Below, in pieces: positions 42,745 to 53,725 of a DNA stretch of 64,000 bases. The stretch is from Pararhodobacter zhoushanensis (lineage in GTDB: Bacteria; Pseudomonadota; Alphaproteobacteria; Rhodobacterales; Rhodobacteraceae), in contig NZ_REEZ01000002.1 in assembly GCF_003990445.1 (NCBI RefSeq), forward strand, positions 3,121-67,120, given 5' to 3'. The position numbers and the translations under genes were made by a program. The stretch's first letter is position 1. Every line of letters begins with the position of its first letter. The notes beneath the pieces were generated by a model. The model had not been told where the DNA came from, made no database searches, and worked only from the letters and a program-made list of their open reading frames with translations.

Positions 42745-43425
42745 TCAGCTCTCCAGATCCGTCCCCGCGGCCCGGTTGCGGAACTGCCGCAGCCGGATCG
42801 AATGCGCGGCGGCGACATGCGCCCGCATCGCGCTTTCCGCGCCCAGCTCATCGCGCGCCCTCAGCGCCACCAACACCGCCTCATGCTCGGTCACCGCGTT
42901 GCGCGCGCGCTCATCCTCTTCCAGTGTCGTCGGGCCCAGCAGCAACAGCGTCTTTTGCAACCCGGCCAGCGAGCGCGCCAGATAGCGGTTGCGCGCCGCG
43001 TCCAGCAGGGCGGCGTGGAACTGCCGGTTCAGTTCATACAGCCGCGCCGGATTGCCAAACCCCGCCGCCATCTCGGCATTGATCGCCGCCAGCTCGTCCA
43101 GTTCGACGACCGAGGCCGCCCGCGCCGCCAGCCGCGCCGCCGTCCCCTCCAGCACGCCGCGCATCTCATAAAGTTCAGTGACTTCGCCCGGGTCCAGACT
43201 GCGCACCGCCGCGCCGACACGGGCGACGTGGATCACCAGCCCGTCCGCCTCAAGCTGGCGGATCGCCTCGCGCACCGGGGTGCGCGAGATGCCAAGACGG
43301 CGGGCCAGATCCGCCTCAAGCAGCCGGTCGCCGGGCACCAGCGACCCGGCGCGGATTTCGGCCAGCAGGCGGCGGTAAGCGTCTTGGCCTTGCGGCAGAT
43401 CGGCACTGGGTTCGGAATGTTTCAT
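42745..43425 (-). CDS. GntR-family regulator (FadR/FCD type)
   Basis: A 226-residue GntR regulator. The wHTH is YRRLLAEIRAGSLVPGDRLLEADLARRLGISRTPVREAIRQLEADGLVI, and the all-helical FCD domain follows with EVTELYEMRGVLEGTAARLAA, NRQFHAALLDAARN and EHEAVLVALRARDELGAESAMRAHV, including the metal-ligand histidines expected in FCD. It is divergent from the AbrB-type permease and probably controls that gene and the downstream gamma-glutamyltransferase-like gene. ATG at 43,425 is preferred to a start 54 bases upstream that would cover the operator. Confidence 0.88.
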   Translation of the reverse strand: MKHSEPSADLPQGQDAYRRLLAEIRAGSLVPGDRLLEADLARRLGISRTPVREAIRQLEADGLVIHVARVGAAVRSLDPGEVTELYEMRGVLEGTAARLAARAASVVELDELAAINAEMAAGFGNPARLYELNRQFHAALLDAARNRYLARSLAGLQKTLLLLGPTTLEEDERARNAVTEHEAVLVALRARDELGAESAMRAHVAAAHSIRLRQFRNRAAGTDLES

Positions 43426-43450
43426 AGGCACCTTGCAGATTGCATCCATA

Positions 43451-43473
43451 GGTATACAATCGCACACAATACC
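43451..43473. promoter_or_regulatory. Candidate GntR operator
   Basis: GGTAT at 43,451-43,455 pairs with ATACC at 43,469-43,473, and GTATAC at 43,452-43,457 matches the core of FCD-type GntR sites (GT-N-AC type). It lies between the divergent GntR and AbrB-type genes. Confidence 0.45.
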
Positions 43474-43490
43474 CGTCAAGGAACGCTGAC

Positions 43491-44558
43491 ATGCCCGCCC
43501 TCCGACTCACCTCGCTCTCACCCTGGCAACGCAGCGCGCTGACACTGGGGCTGGCCATGGTCGGCGCTGTCGTGTTCAGGATGATCGGCCTGCCCCTGCC
43601 TTTCCTCTTCGGCCCGATGTTCGCCTGCCTGCTCGCCGCGCTGCTGGGCCTGCCCCTGCGTGGCACCGGCCAGATCGGCATCGGCGCGCGCACGATCCTT
43701 GGCATCGCCGTCGGTGCCACGCTGACCCCGGCGCTGATCGCCACCCTGCCGTCGATGATCGGCTCGATCCTGCTGATCCCGCTCTACATCGCGCTGATCG
43801 GCCTGATCGGCGTGCCCTTCTTCCGCAAGGTCTGCGGCTATGACGCGGCGACGGCGTGGTATTCAGCCATGCCCGGCGGGCTGCAGGACATGATCATCTT
43901 CGGGGCCGAGGCCGGGGCCAACCCGCGCACCCTGTCGCTGATCCACGCCACCCGCGTGCTGATCATCGTCACGCTGGCCCCGATCCTGATCACGCAGGTC
44001 TTCGGCGCGTCGATGTCCCACCCCGTCGGCGAACCCGCCCGCGATCTGCCGGTCAGCGAGATGCTGATCATGGCCGCCGCCGGGCTGATCGGCTGGAAGG
44101 GCGGCGAGAAGATCGGCCTCTTTGGCGCGTCGATCCTTGGCCCGCTGATCGTCACCGGCGCGCTCTCGCTGGCCGGGTTCATCCACCACCGCCCGCCCGC
44201 CGAGGCGATCTATGTCGCGCAGTTCTTCATCGGTTCGGCCATCGGCGTCGGCTACACCGGCGTCACGATGCGCGAGATCCGGCGCGACGTGGCAGCGGGC
44301 GTCGGCTTTGTGCTGATCCTCGCCCTGCTGGCCGCGATCATGTCGGAAATCGTCTATTCCCTTGGCCTCGCCCACTCGGTCGAAGCGTTTCTCGCCTTCG
44401 CCCCCGGTGGTCAGGCCGAGATGACCGTCTTGGCCATCGTCGCGGGCGCGGATCTGGGCTATGTGGTTGTCCACCATATCCTGCGCATCCTTCTGGTGAT
44501 CACCGGCGCTCCCATCGCCGCCCGCCTGATGCGCATCCGTCAAAAGGACGCGCCATGA
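43491..44558 (+). CDS. AbrB-family membrane protein (putative permease)
   Basis: A 355-residue membrane protein with about ten helices, of the PF05145-type family sometimes mislabelled ammonia monooxygenase. The internal duplication is visible: GLPLPFLFGPMFACLLAALLGL with SAMPGGLQDMIIFGAEAGAN in the first half and GASILGPLIVTGALSL with AFAPGGQAEMTVLAIVAGADLGYVVVHHILRI in the second. It is probably a transporter, but the substrate is unknown. The stop overlaps the following gene as ATGA. Confidence 0.85.
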   Translation: MPALRLTSLSPWQRSALTLGLAMVGAVVFRMIGLPLPFLFGPMFACLLAALLGLPLRGTGQIGIGARTILGIAVGATLTPALIATLPSMIGSILLIPLYIALIGLIGVPFFRKVCGYDAATAWYSAMPGGLQDMIIFGAEAGANPRTLSLIHATRVLIIVTLAPILITQVFGASMSHPVGEPARDLPVSEMLIMAAAGLIGWKGGEKIGLFGASILGPLIVTGALSLAGFIHHRPPAEAIYVAQFFIGSAIGVGYTGVTMREIRRDVAAGVGFVLILALLAAIMSEIVYSLGLAHSVEAFLAFAPGGQAEMTVLAIVAGADLGYVVVHHILRILLVITGAPIAARLMRIRQKDAP

Positions 44559-46348
44559 GCTTCACCACCCGGCCCGAACTCTCCGGCACCTTCGGCATGA
44601 CGTCCTCGACCCACTGGATCGCCTCAGCGGTCGGCATGTCGGTGCTGGAGCGCGGCGGCAACGCCTATGACGCCGCCGTTGCCATGGGCTTCACGCTGCA
44701 TGTCTGCGAGCCGCATCTGAACGGCCCCCTGGGCGACATGCCCGCGATGATCTGGCCCGCCGATGACGACCAGCCGACGATGATCTGCGGTCAGGCCACC
44801 GCCCCCGCCGGGGCCACGATCACCCATTACCGCGATCAGGGGCTGGACCTGATCCCCGGCTCGGGCCTGCTGGCCACGGTCATTCCCGGCGCCTTCGATG
44901 CGTGGATGCTGATGCTGCGCGACCATGGCACATGGCCGCTGGCCGATGTGCTCGCCCCCGCGATCGCCTATGCCCGCAACGGCGTGCCGATGCTGGCCAA
45001 TGCCGCCAGCGCCATCGCGGGGCTGGCCGATTTCTTCCGCGACGAATGGCCGACCTCGGCCGCCGTCTGGCTGCCGGATAACGCGGTGCCCAAGGCAGGT
45101 GCGCTGTTTTGCAACCCCGATCTTGCCGCGACATGGGAGCGCCTGTTGGCCGAGGTCGCCGGAACCAAAGGCCGCGAGGTGCAGATCGACGCTGCCCGCA
45201 AAGTGTTCTCCCAAGGCTTCATTGCGCAGGCCATCGACGACTGGATGCGCACGGCGCATGTGATGGACGCCAGCGGCGCGCGTCATAAAGGTGTGCTCAC
45301 CGGGCAGGATATGGCCGGATGGTCGGCCAGCTACGAATCCGCGCTCACTGTGCGTCATGGCGGCTGGCAGGTCTACAAGGGCGGCTTCTGGTCGCAAGGC
45401 CCGGTGCTTCTGCAGGTGCTGCAAACCCTTGCCGGTGACCCGCTCGCGTCGATGGACCCGACCGGTGCGCAGTTCGTTCACCTTGTCACCGAGGCGCTCA
45501 AACTCGCCTTCGCCGACCGCGAGGCGCATTACGGCGACCCTGCCGATGCCGAGATCCCGGCCGAGATCCTGCTCTCGCGCGCCCATGGGCTTGAGCGCCG
45601 CGCGCTGATTTCCGAGCGCGCCTCGGACCAGCTGCGCCCCTCGATGCTGCACGGGTTCGAGGGACAGGCCGACGCCGCCGTCTTCCGCCAGCGCTGGCTG
45701 GCCAAGCGGGCCGACAACACCGGGCCGGGGATTGGCGAGCCGACGATGGGCCACCTCAAAGCCCCCGGCGATACCGTGCATCTGGATGTGGTGGACCGCT
45801 GGGGCAACATGGTCAGCGCCACGCCCTCGGGCGGCTGGCTGCAAAGCTCGCCCGTCGTGCCGGGGCTGGGCATGCCGCTCAATTCGCGCGCCCAGATGTT
45901 CTGGCTGGATGAGGGCTTGCCCACCTCGCTCGCCCCCGGTCGCCGCCCGCGCACCACGCTGTCGCCGTCCTTTGCGCGCGGCCCCGATGGGACGCGCGTG
46001 GCCTTCGGGACACCCGGCGGCGATCAGCAGGACCAATGGCAATCGGCCTTCCTGCTGCGCCTCATTCACCATGGCATGAACCTGCAAGAGGCCATCGACG
46101 CGCCGCTGTTCCACACCGAGCATCTGCAGGCCAGCTTCGACCCGCGCGGCTTTCGCGCGGCGCATCTGCTGGCCGAACCGGCCTTTCCGCAGGCGACGCT
46201 GCAAGCCCTGCGCGACGCCGGACACGACCTGCAAGTCGCCGCCCCGTGGTCCGCAGGCCGCCTGACCGCCGTCAGCCGCCGCCCCGACGGCCTGCTGCGC
46301 GGCGCGGCCACACCGCGGCTGATGCAGGCCTATGCGGTGGGGCGATGA
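44555..46348 (+). CDS. Gamma-glutamyltransferase-family Ntn-hydrolase
   Basis: A 597-residue member of the GGT family. The likely self-cleavage and nucleophile residue is Thr407 in GDTVHLDVVDRWGNMVSATPSGGWLQSS, with SRAQMFW and PGRRPRTTLSPSF downstream and FGTPGGDQQDQWQ near the end. There is no signal peptide, unlike periplasmic GGT, so it is probably cytoplasmic. Members of this branch include oxamate amidohydrolase and cephalosporin acylase-like enzymes, so the real reaction is an amide hydrolysis of unknown substrate. Co-transcribed with the AbrB-type permease under the GntR regulator. Confidence 0.85.
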   Translation: MSFTTRPELSGTFGMTSSTHWIASAVGMSVLERGGNAYDAAVAMGFTLHVCEPHLNGPLGDMPAMIWPADDDQPTMICGQATAPAGATITHYRDQGLDLIPGSGLLATVIPGAFDAWMLMLRDHGTWPLADVLAPAIAYARNGVPMLANAASAIAGLADFFRDEWPTSAAVWLPDNAVPKAGALFCNPDLAATWERLLAEVAGTKGREVQIDAARKVFSQGFIAQAIDDWMRTAHVMDASGARHKGVLTGQDMAGWSASYESALTVRHGGWQVYKGGFWSQGPVLLQVLQTLAGDPLASMDPTGAQFVHLVTEALKLAFADREAHYGDPADAEIPAEILLSRAHGLERRALISERASDQLRPSMLHGFEGQADAAVFRQRWLAKRADNTGPGIGEPTMGHLKAPGDTVHLDVVDRWGNMVSATPSGGWLQSSPVVPGLGMPLNSRAQMFWLDEGLPTSLAPGRRPRTTLSPSFARGPDGTRVAFGTPGGDQQDQWQSAFLLRLIHHGMNLQEAIDAPLFHTEHLQASFDPRGFRAAHLLAEPAFPQATLQALRDAGHDLQVAAPWSAGRLTAVSRRPDGLLRGAATPRLMQAYAVGR

Positions 46349-46468
46349 TCGCAATTTTCCAACATTCCAAGCCGACCAGACCGATAAACCGGTCGAAGAC
46401 CTAGCATAAAATCAATCTCACACCGTGATCCGCCAAATGTCTGATCTTTTGCCAGCCGAGTCCCAGCT

Positions 46469-47224
46469 ATGGACCTGATCGCCCCCTACCTGCCCCCCGA
46501 CGTCTCGCTCACCGTCGCCCTTGTCCTCATGGCGATGAGCTTCCTGTCTAGCTTCATCACCATCGCCTTCGGCATCGGCGGCGGCGGGTTGATGCTGGCG
46601 GTCATGGCCTCGCTGTTGCCGCCCATGGCGCTGGTGCCGGTGCATGGCGTGGTGCAATTCGGCTCGAACGCCGGGCGCACGGCGATGATGACGCGCTATA
46701 TACGCTGGAGCGCGGTCTGGTGGTTCGCCGCCGGGATCATCCTTGGCATCGCCATCGGCGCATCCATCGTCATCGCCATCCCGCCCTCGGTCCTCCTGAT
46801 CGGCGTCGGGCTGTTCCTGATCTGGACGGTGCTGGCCAAACCGCCCGCATGGATGCGCGACTGGCCGCTGGTGACGGGCACGATCACCAGCATCCTGTCG
46901 ATGTTCTTCGGCGCTTCCGGCCCCTTCGTGAACACCTATGTCAAATCGCTCGACATGGACCGCCACGCCCATGTGGCGACCACCGCGTCGCTGTTGACCC
47001 TGCAACACCTGCTCAAATCCGTGGCCTTCGGCGCGCTCGGCTTCGCCTATGCCGCCTGGGCCCCGTTCATCGCCGCCCTCATCCTGTGCGGCCTGGCGGG
47101 CACATGGACCGGCAAACGGGTGCTCAACCGCCTGACCGACGCCCGCTTCAAACAGGCGCTGAACATCATCCTGTTCCTGCTGGCGCTACGGCTGATCTGG
47201 TCGGGAATCGAGCGGCTGTTCTAA
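46469..47224 (+). CDS. TSUP/TauE-SafE family permease
   Basis: A 251-residue membrane protein with about eight helices of the TSUP family. The duplicated TauE/SafE pattern is visible: FLSSFITIAFGIGGGGLMLAVMASLLPPMALVPVHGVVQFGSNAGR in the first half and FFGASGPFVNTYVKSLDMDRHAHVATTASLLTLQHLLK in the second. Members export sulfite, sulfoacetate or other small anions. It starts 120 bases after the GGT-like gene on the same strand; a shared transcript is possible. Confidence 0.88.
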   Translation: MDLIAPYLPPDVSLTVALVLMAMSFLSSFITIAFGIGGGGLMLAVMASLLPPMALVPVHGVVQFGSNAGRTAMMTRYIRWSAVWWFAAGIILGIAIGASIVIAIPPSVLLIGVGLFLIWTVLAKPPAWMRDWPLVTGTITSILSMFFGASGPFVNTYVKSLDMDRHAHVATTASLLTLQHLLKSVAFGALGFAYAAWAPFIAALILCGLAGTWTGKRVLNRLTDARFKQALNIILFLLALRLIWSGIERLF

Positions 47225-47337
47225 GCCCCCCTGTCGCCCGCAACTGGACAATTGGCGCAATTTGCGACTAACTCGCCCGACACGCCGAGCCCCACCGGCC
47301 CGAAAGCCGAACGCTCTGCAACCCCAGGGAGGACACC

Positions 47338-48264
47338 ATGAATTTCACCAAAACTCTCGCCCTTGCGGCACTGGCGACCGCGCTCGCCGTCCCCGCCACG
47401 GCCCAGCAACGCGTCTCCATCGGCACCGGCGGCACCGGCGGGCTGTTCTACGTGCTGGGCGCCGGCATGGCCGACCTGATCACCGAGCACATGCCCGACA
47501 CCACCGCCCGCGCCGAAGTCACCGGCGCGTCGGTCGAGAACATCCGCCGCACCGCTGCCGGTGAGATGGAGATGGGCTTCTCGTCCTCGTCGACGCTGTA
47601 CGAGGCCGCCAACGGCATCGGCGCGTTCGAAGGCGATCCGCAGGATGTCGCCTCGATGGCCTATCTCTACCCCGCGGTGCTGCAGATCGCCACGACCGCG
47701 CAGACCGGCATCACCTCGATCTCGGACCTCGCCGGGCACCCGGTCAGCATGGGCCCTCCGGGTTCCAACGCGGCCGTGCTGGCCATGCGCCTGCTCGAAG
47801 CCTATGGCGTTTTTGACGCCAACAACGCGCAGTTCCTGTCCTACAGCGAGGGCGTCGATGCCCTGACCAACGGCACTGTCGATGCGGCTGTCGTGCTGGC
47901 CGGTGCGCCGGTCGCGGCGCTGATCGACCTTGATGCGCGCGCCGATATGGTGCTGCTCGGCGTCGATCCGGCCACCGTGGCGGGCATGCTGGAAGAGTTC
48001 CCGTTCTACCAGCTCTACGACATCCCCGGCGGCACCTACCCGGATGTCACGCAGGACGTGACCGTGATCAACGACCCGGCGACGATCTTCACCCGCACGG
48101 ATGCCGACCCGGCTCTGGTTGAGGGCATGACCGCCGCCATCTTCGATCACCTCGACCAGCTGATCCAGGTCCACGGCATCGCCCGCCGGATCAACAACAC
48201 CGACGCGATGAACGTGCCGATCCCGATGCATCCGGGCGCGGCTGCCTATTTCGCGGCTCACTGA
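47338..48264 (+). CDS. TAXI-type TRAP substrate-binding protein
   Basis: A 308-residue exported binding protein of the TAXI family. After the signal peptide (MNFTKTLALAALATALAVPATA) comes RVSIGTGGTGGLFYVLGAGMADLI, the diagnostic opening, then VENIRRTAAGEMEMGFSSSSTLYEA and GHPVSMGPPGSNAAVLAMRLLEAYG. TAXI proteins studied bind glutamate/glutamine or similar. GGGAGGA precedes the ATG. It is followed by the fused permease gene after 13 bases. Confidence 0.93.
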   Translation: MNFTKTLALAALATALAVPATAQQRVSIGTGGTGGLFYVLGAGMADLITEHMPDTTARAEVTGASVENIRRTAAGEMEMGFSSSSTLYEAANGIGAFEGDPQDVASMAYLYPAVLQIATTAQTGITSISDLAGHPVSMGPPGSNAAVLAMRLLEAYGVFDANNAQFLSYSEGVDALTNGTVDAAVVLAGAPVAALIDLDARADMVLLGVDPATVAGMLEEFPFYQLYDIPGGTYPDVTQDVTVINDPATIFTRTDADPALVEGMTAAIFDHLDQLIQVHGIARRINNTDAMNVPIPMHPGAAAYFAAH

Positions 48265-48277
48265 ACGGAACGAAACC

Positions 48278-50191
48278 ATGATCAACGACTGGCTCTCGGC
48301 GCTCAGACTTGAGGCGCCAAACCGCTCAACCGCCGAGACCACGCTGATCTCTCTCATGGTCGCCACCCTTGCGGTGGCGGCCACGGCACTGGTGATATAC
48401 GGCGCGTATTTCGGCCTGATCACCGCGCTCGTCTTGCGCGCGATGTTCTTTTCGCTGATCGCCGCCGGAGGCCTGCTGGTGGTGGGGCTCAAAAGCAAAT
48501 GGCTCTGGCTGCGCGCCCTCAGCTATGCGCTGGCGCCGCTGGCCTTGCTACCGGGCCTGCACATCCAGGACAGCTACATGGCCATCGTCATGCGCGGTGG
48601 CATGGCGCAAAGCATTGATATGTGGATCTTCGCCGGGCTGATGGCGGCGCTGGTCCTGCTGGTCATCCGCAGCGTCGGCTGGGCGCTGCTCATTCTGGTC
48701 CTGCTGGCCGTCGGCTATGCCATGCTGGGCCACCTGATCCCCGGCGAATACGGCCATCGCGGCTATACCCTGCGCCGCCTTGCCTCGATGCTGATGCTCT
48801 CAACCGAGGGCATCTACGGCGTCCCGATGGGCGTGGCCGTGCAGTATATTTTCCTCTTCGCCCTGCTCGGCAATTTGCTGATGAAGATCGGCACCGGCGA
48901 GGTTTTCGTCGATCTCGCGCGCGGCCTCACCGGGCGGATGCGCGGCGGGCCGGGCCTGACGGCGGCGCTGTCGTCCACAATGCTGGGCACGATCAACGGC
49001 TCGGCCGTCGCCAATGTGGTGACCACCGGCACCTTTACCATCCCGCTGATGAAACGCGCGGGCTACTCGGCCAATCTTGCCGGCGCAATCGAGGCTGCAG
49101 CGTCGTCCGCCGGGCAAATCCTGCCCCCGGTGATGGGTGCTGCCGCCTTCCTGATGGCCGAGATCATCGGCGTTCCCTATGCCACCATCGCGCTGGCCGC
49201 GCTGATCCCCGGCCTGCTTTACGTGCTGGCCCTGATGATCGCCGTCTGGCTGGAAGCCGGTCGTCTGAACCTTGCGCGCGACACCTCCGCCGGGCTGCAT
49301 CTGCTCAAGGATGTGCTGATCCGGCGCGGCTATCTGCTGCTGCCGCTGCTGGGCCTGATCGGCTTTCTGGCCATGGGCTACACCCCCACCCGCGCCGCCG
49401 TGATGTGCATGGTGGTCGCGCTGGTCATCTCGCCGTTCCGGGCCGAGACGCGAGTCGGCCTCGTCGCTCTCACCCTCGTCTGCCGCGACACGCTGATGGC
49501 GACGCTGCCCATTGTCGTTGCCGTCGCCGCCGCCGGGGTGGTGATCGGCGTGCTCAACCTGACCGGGTTGGCGCTGATGCTGTCGGGCCTGATCGTCGAT
49601 GTCGCCGGGGGCAGCCTTTTTGGCCTGCTGGCCCTCACCGCTCTGGTGTCGTTCTTTCTGGGCATGGGCCTGCCGACCTCGGCGGCGTATCTCTTGCTCG
49701 CCGTGCTGGTCGCGCCCGCGCTGACCCGCATGGGGATGGAGCCCATCGTCGCCCATATGTTCATCTTCTATTATGGCCTCGTCTCGGCCATCACGCCCCC
49801 GGTCGCGCTGGCCGCCTATGCGGCGGCGTCGATTTCGGGCGGGGATGCGAACAAGACCGCCGTGGAAGCCGTGCGTCTGGGCTTTGTAAAACTGCTGGTG
49901 CCGTTCCTGTTCGCCACCATGCCGGGCCTGTTGATGGTGGGCACCGCGACAGAGATCACCCTCTCTGCCGCTATGGCCGCCGTCGGCGTCAGCGGTCTGA
50001 CGCTGGCCTTTGGCGGCTGGTTCCTGGCCCCCTTGTCGGGGCTGGAACGCCTCGCTCTGGCCGTCGGCTCGGCGCTGGTCATCTGGCCCAGCCCGGTCAC
50101 CGACAGCGAACCGCAAATCATCGCCGCCCGTCTCGTCGGTCTGGCGCTGGTTGCTGTGCTGATCTTCCGCCAGACCCGCAAACCAGCGTAG
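48278..50191 (+). CDS. TRAP transporter fused permease (4TM/12TM)
   Basis: A 637-residue membrane protein combining DctQ-like and DctM-like parts, the usual partner of TAXI receptors. The DctM-like core shows GLTGRMRGGPGLTAALSSTMLGTINGSAVANVVTTGTFTIPLMKRAGYSANLAGAIEAAASSAGQILPPVMGAAAFLM, and SFFLGMGLPTSAAYLLLAVLVAPALTRMG plus FIFYYGLVSAITPPVALAAYAAASISG later. With the preceding gene it makes a complete TRAP-TAXI importer, perhaps for an amino-acid-like product released by the nearby GGT-family enzyme. Confidence 0.93.
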   Translation: MINDWLSALRLEAPNRSTAETTLISLMVATLAVAATALVIYGAYFGLITALVLRAMFFSLIAAGGLLVVGLKSKWLWLRALSYALAPLALLPGLHIQDSYMAIVMRGGMAQSIDMWIFAGLMAALVLLVIRSVGWALLILVLLAVGYAMLGHLIPGEYGHRGYTLRRLASMLMLSTEGIYGVPMGVAVQYIFLFALLGNLLMKIGTGEVFVDLARGLTGRMRGGPGLTAALSSTMLGTINGSAVANVVTTGTFTIPLMKRAGYSANLAGAIEAAASSAGQILPPVMGAAAFLMAEIIGVPYATIALAALIPGLLYVLALMIAVWLEAGRLNLARDTSAGLHLLKDVLIRRGYLLLPLLGLIGFLAMGYTPTRAAVMCMVVALVISPFRAETRVGLVALTLVCRDTLMATLPIVVAVAAAGVVIGVLNLTGLALMLSGLIVDVAGGSLFGLLALTALVSFFLGMGLPTSAAYLLLAVLVAPALTRMGMEPIVAHMFIFYYGLVSAITPPVALAAYAAASISGGDANKTAVEAVRLGFVKLLVPFLFATMPGLLMVGTATEITLSAAMAAVGVSGLTLAFGGWFLAPLSGLERLALAVGSALVIWPSPVTDSEPQIIAARLVGLALVAVLIFRQTRKPA

Positions 50192-50200
50192 CCGCAAAGA

Positions 50201-50234
50201 AACCCGGCCTTGGGACAAATCCTAAGGCCGGGTT
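50201..50234. terminator. Hairpin between TRAP permease and pobA
   Basis: A perfect 11-bp stem AACCCGGCCTT / AAGGCCGGGTT separated by 12 bases, lying between two convergent genes. There is no long T-tract, so it may act on both strands as a moderate terminator. Confidence 0.6.
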
Positions 50235-50298
50235 AATGCGACGGGTCAAGCCGTTGTTATCTCAGGAAACGCAGGTCTGTCCCATCGTGGGACATCCC

Positions 50299-52454
<2,156 letters not shown>

Positions 52455-52467
52455 GCGCCCGATCATC

Positions 52468-52523
52468 TGTCCCTAAATATCCTCGGGGGGTGAATTCGCT
52501 GCAAGCGAAGAGGGGGGTCCGAA
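52468..52523 (+). repeat. Interspersed hairpin repeat, copy 1
   Basis: A 56-bp element that matches the minus strand of 58,352-58,407 at all but two positions. It contains AAATATCCTCGGGGGG and a G-tract/C-tract hairpin (stem continuing to about 52,535) between the convergent pobA regulator and hisA. It probably serves as a two-way terminator; short frames inside it are not genes. Confidence 0.8.
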
Positions 52524-52616
52524 GCCCCCCCTTCTTGCGCGCCGCACCAGCGGCGCGCCGGGTCGCCCAAGGGCGCGGCGGCGTCAGCCGTCTCGGCCGA
52601 GGGCGAAACCGCCCGC

Positions 52617-53339
52617 TTACGCTTTCAACGCCGCCAGCGCTTCAGCCAGATCCAGCTTGCCATCATAGAGCGCCCGTCCCGAGATCGCGCCATCCAGCGG
52701 CGCACCGCTGTCGCGCAGCGCGATCAGGTCGGCCAGCGACGACACCCCGCCCGACGCGATCACCGGGATCGAGGTCGCCCGCGCCAGCGCTGCCGTTGCC
52801 TCGACATTCGGCCCCTGCATCGCCCCGTCGCGGTCGATGTCGGTGTAGATGATCGCGGCCACCCCGGCGTCCTCGAACGCGCGGGCAAGGTCGGTCACCA
52901 TCACATCCGTCTCTTCCGCCCAGCCCTTCGTCGCCACGCGCCCCTGGCGCGCGTCGATCCCCACGGCCACCTGCCCCGGAAACGCCCGCGCCGCCTCGCG
53001 CACCAGCGCCGGGTTTTCCACCGCCACCGTACCCAGAATAACCCGGCGCAGGCCCTTGCTCAGCCACGCTTCGATCGTCGCCATGTCGCGGATGCCGCCG
53101 CCCAGCTGGCAGGGTACGCTGACCGTCTTGAGGATGCTCTCCACCGCGCCCGCGTTAACCGGTTTACCGGCGAAAGCGCCGTTGAGGTCGACCAGATGGA
53201 TCCACTCGGCCCCCTGATCGGCAAAGGCCTTGGCCTGCGCCGCCGGGTCGTCGTTGAACACCGTCGCCTGCTCCATCGCGCCTTTGTACAGGCGCACGCA
53301 CTGGCCGTCTTTCAGGTCGATGGCGGGGTAAAGGATCAT
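52617..53339 (-). CDS. hisA: HisA, ProFAR isomerase
   Basis: A 240-residue TIM-barrel enzyme of histidine biosynthesis that isomerises ProFAR to PRFAR. Seen: [19 protein letters not shown] with Asp8, [32 protein letters not shown] (phosphate site), [16 protein letters not shown] with the second catalytic Asp, and [16 protein letters not shown] at 53,339 matches the family start; a longer upstream frame runs into the symporter promoter. The gene stands alone here, without hisF or hisH. Confidence 0.95.
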   Translation of the reverse strand: MILYPAIDLKDGQCVRLYKGAMEQATVFNDDPAAQAKAFADQGAEWIHLVDLNGAFAGKPVNAGAVESILKTVSVPCQLGGGIRDMATIEAWLSKGLRRVILGTVAVENPALVREAARAFPGQVAVGIDARQGRVATKGWAEETDVMVTDLARAFEDAGVAAIIYTDIDRDGAMQGPNVEATAALARATSIPVIASGGVSSLADLIALRDSGAPLDGAISGRALYDGKLDLAEALAALKA

Positions 53340-53536
53340 GGGGTCGCTCCGGGGTTGCTCGGGCGTCGGTTTAGCGCCGCGCCGCGCCGGATGCAAACCC
53401 TGACTGCCGGGACAATTGCTTGACCGTATAGTCAAAAATCTAGCAAATTCAAAGAGAAAGCCGTTTCCTTCTTGCACGGCTTTCCGTGCCCACCTAAACC
53501 ACCCCATCCCGAAAGACGGGCAAGGAGAGTGGAACG

Positions 53537-53725
53537 ATGAACACTGGTCGCAACTTCGGCCCCTGGCTGGCCGCCCTGGCCATTCTGGTCGTGGCCGGGG
53601 GATTTGTCCCCTACGGCCTGCTCGCCGGTCACCGGGGCTGGTTCACCACGCTCTTCTGGGGCGGCTTTGGTCTGGCCGTGGTGGTGCTGATCGCCGCGGG
53701 CGTCAAAGGCTGGAAGGACGAATGA
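53537..53725 (+). CDS. Small two-helix membrane protein preceding SSS symporter
   Basis: A 62-residue protein with two hydrophobic helices ([22 protein letters not shown] and [22 protein letters not shown]) and a charged C-terminus (KGWKDE). GGAGAG stands before the ATG, and the stop overlaps the start of the sodium:solute symporter (ATGATGA region), so it is co-translated. It resembles small accessory subunits such as YhdT that accompany SSS carriers. I do not recognise a named family with certainty. Confidence 0.75.
   Translation: MNTGRNFGPWLAALAILVVAGGFVPYGLLAGHRGWFTTLFWGGFGLAVVVLIAAGVKGWKDE

Noticed and set aside
43856-44554. An extension of the gamma-glutamyltransferase-like protein upstream
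   Set aside because: It overlaps the AbrB-type gene in another frame and is Arg/His/Pro-rich low-information sequence.
52490-52852. A short protein starting MNSLQAKRGV, similar to one at 58,384 on the minus strand
   Set aside because: Both arise from reading the same interspersed repeat; the shared residues end at the repeat boundary.
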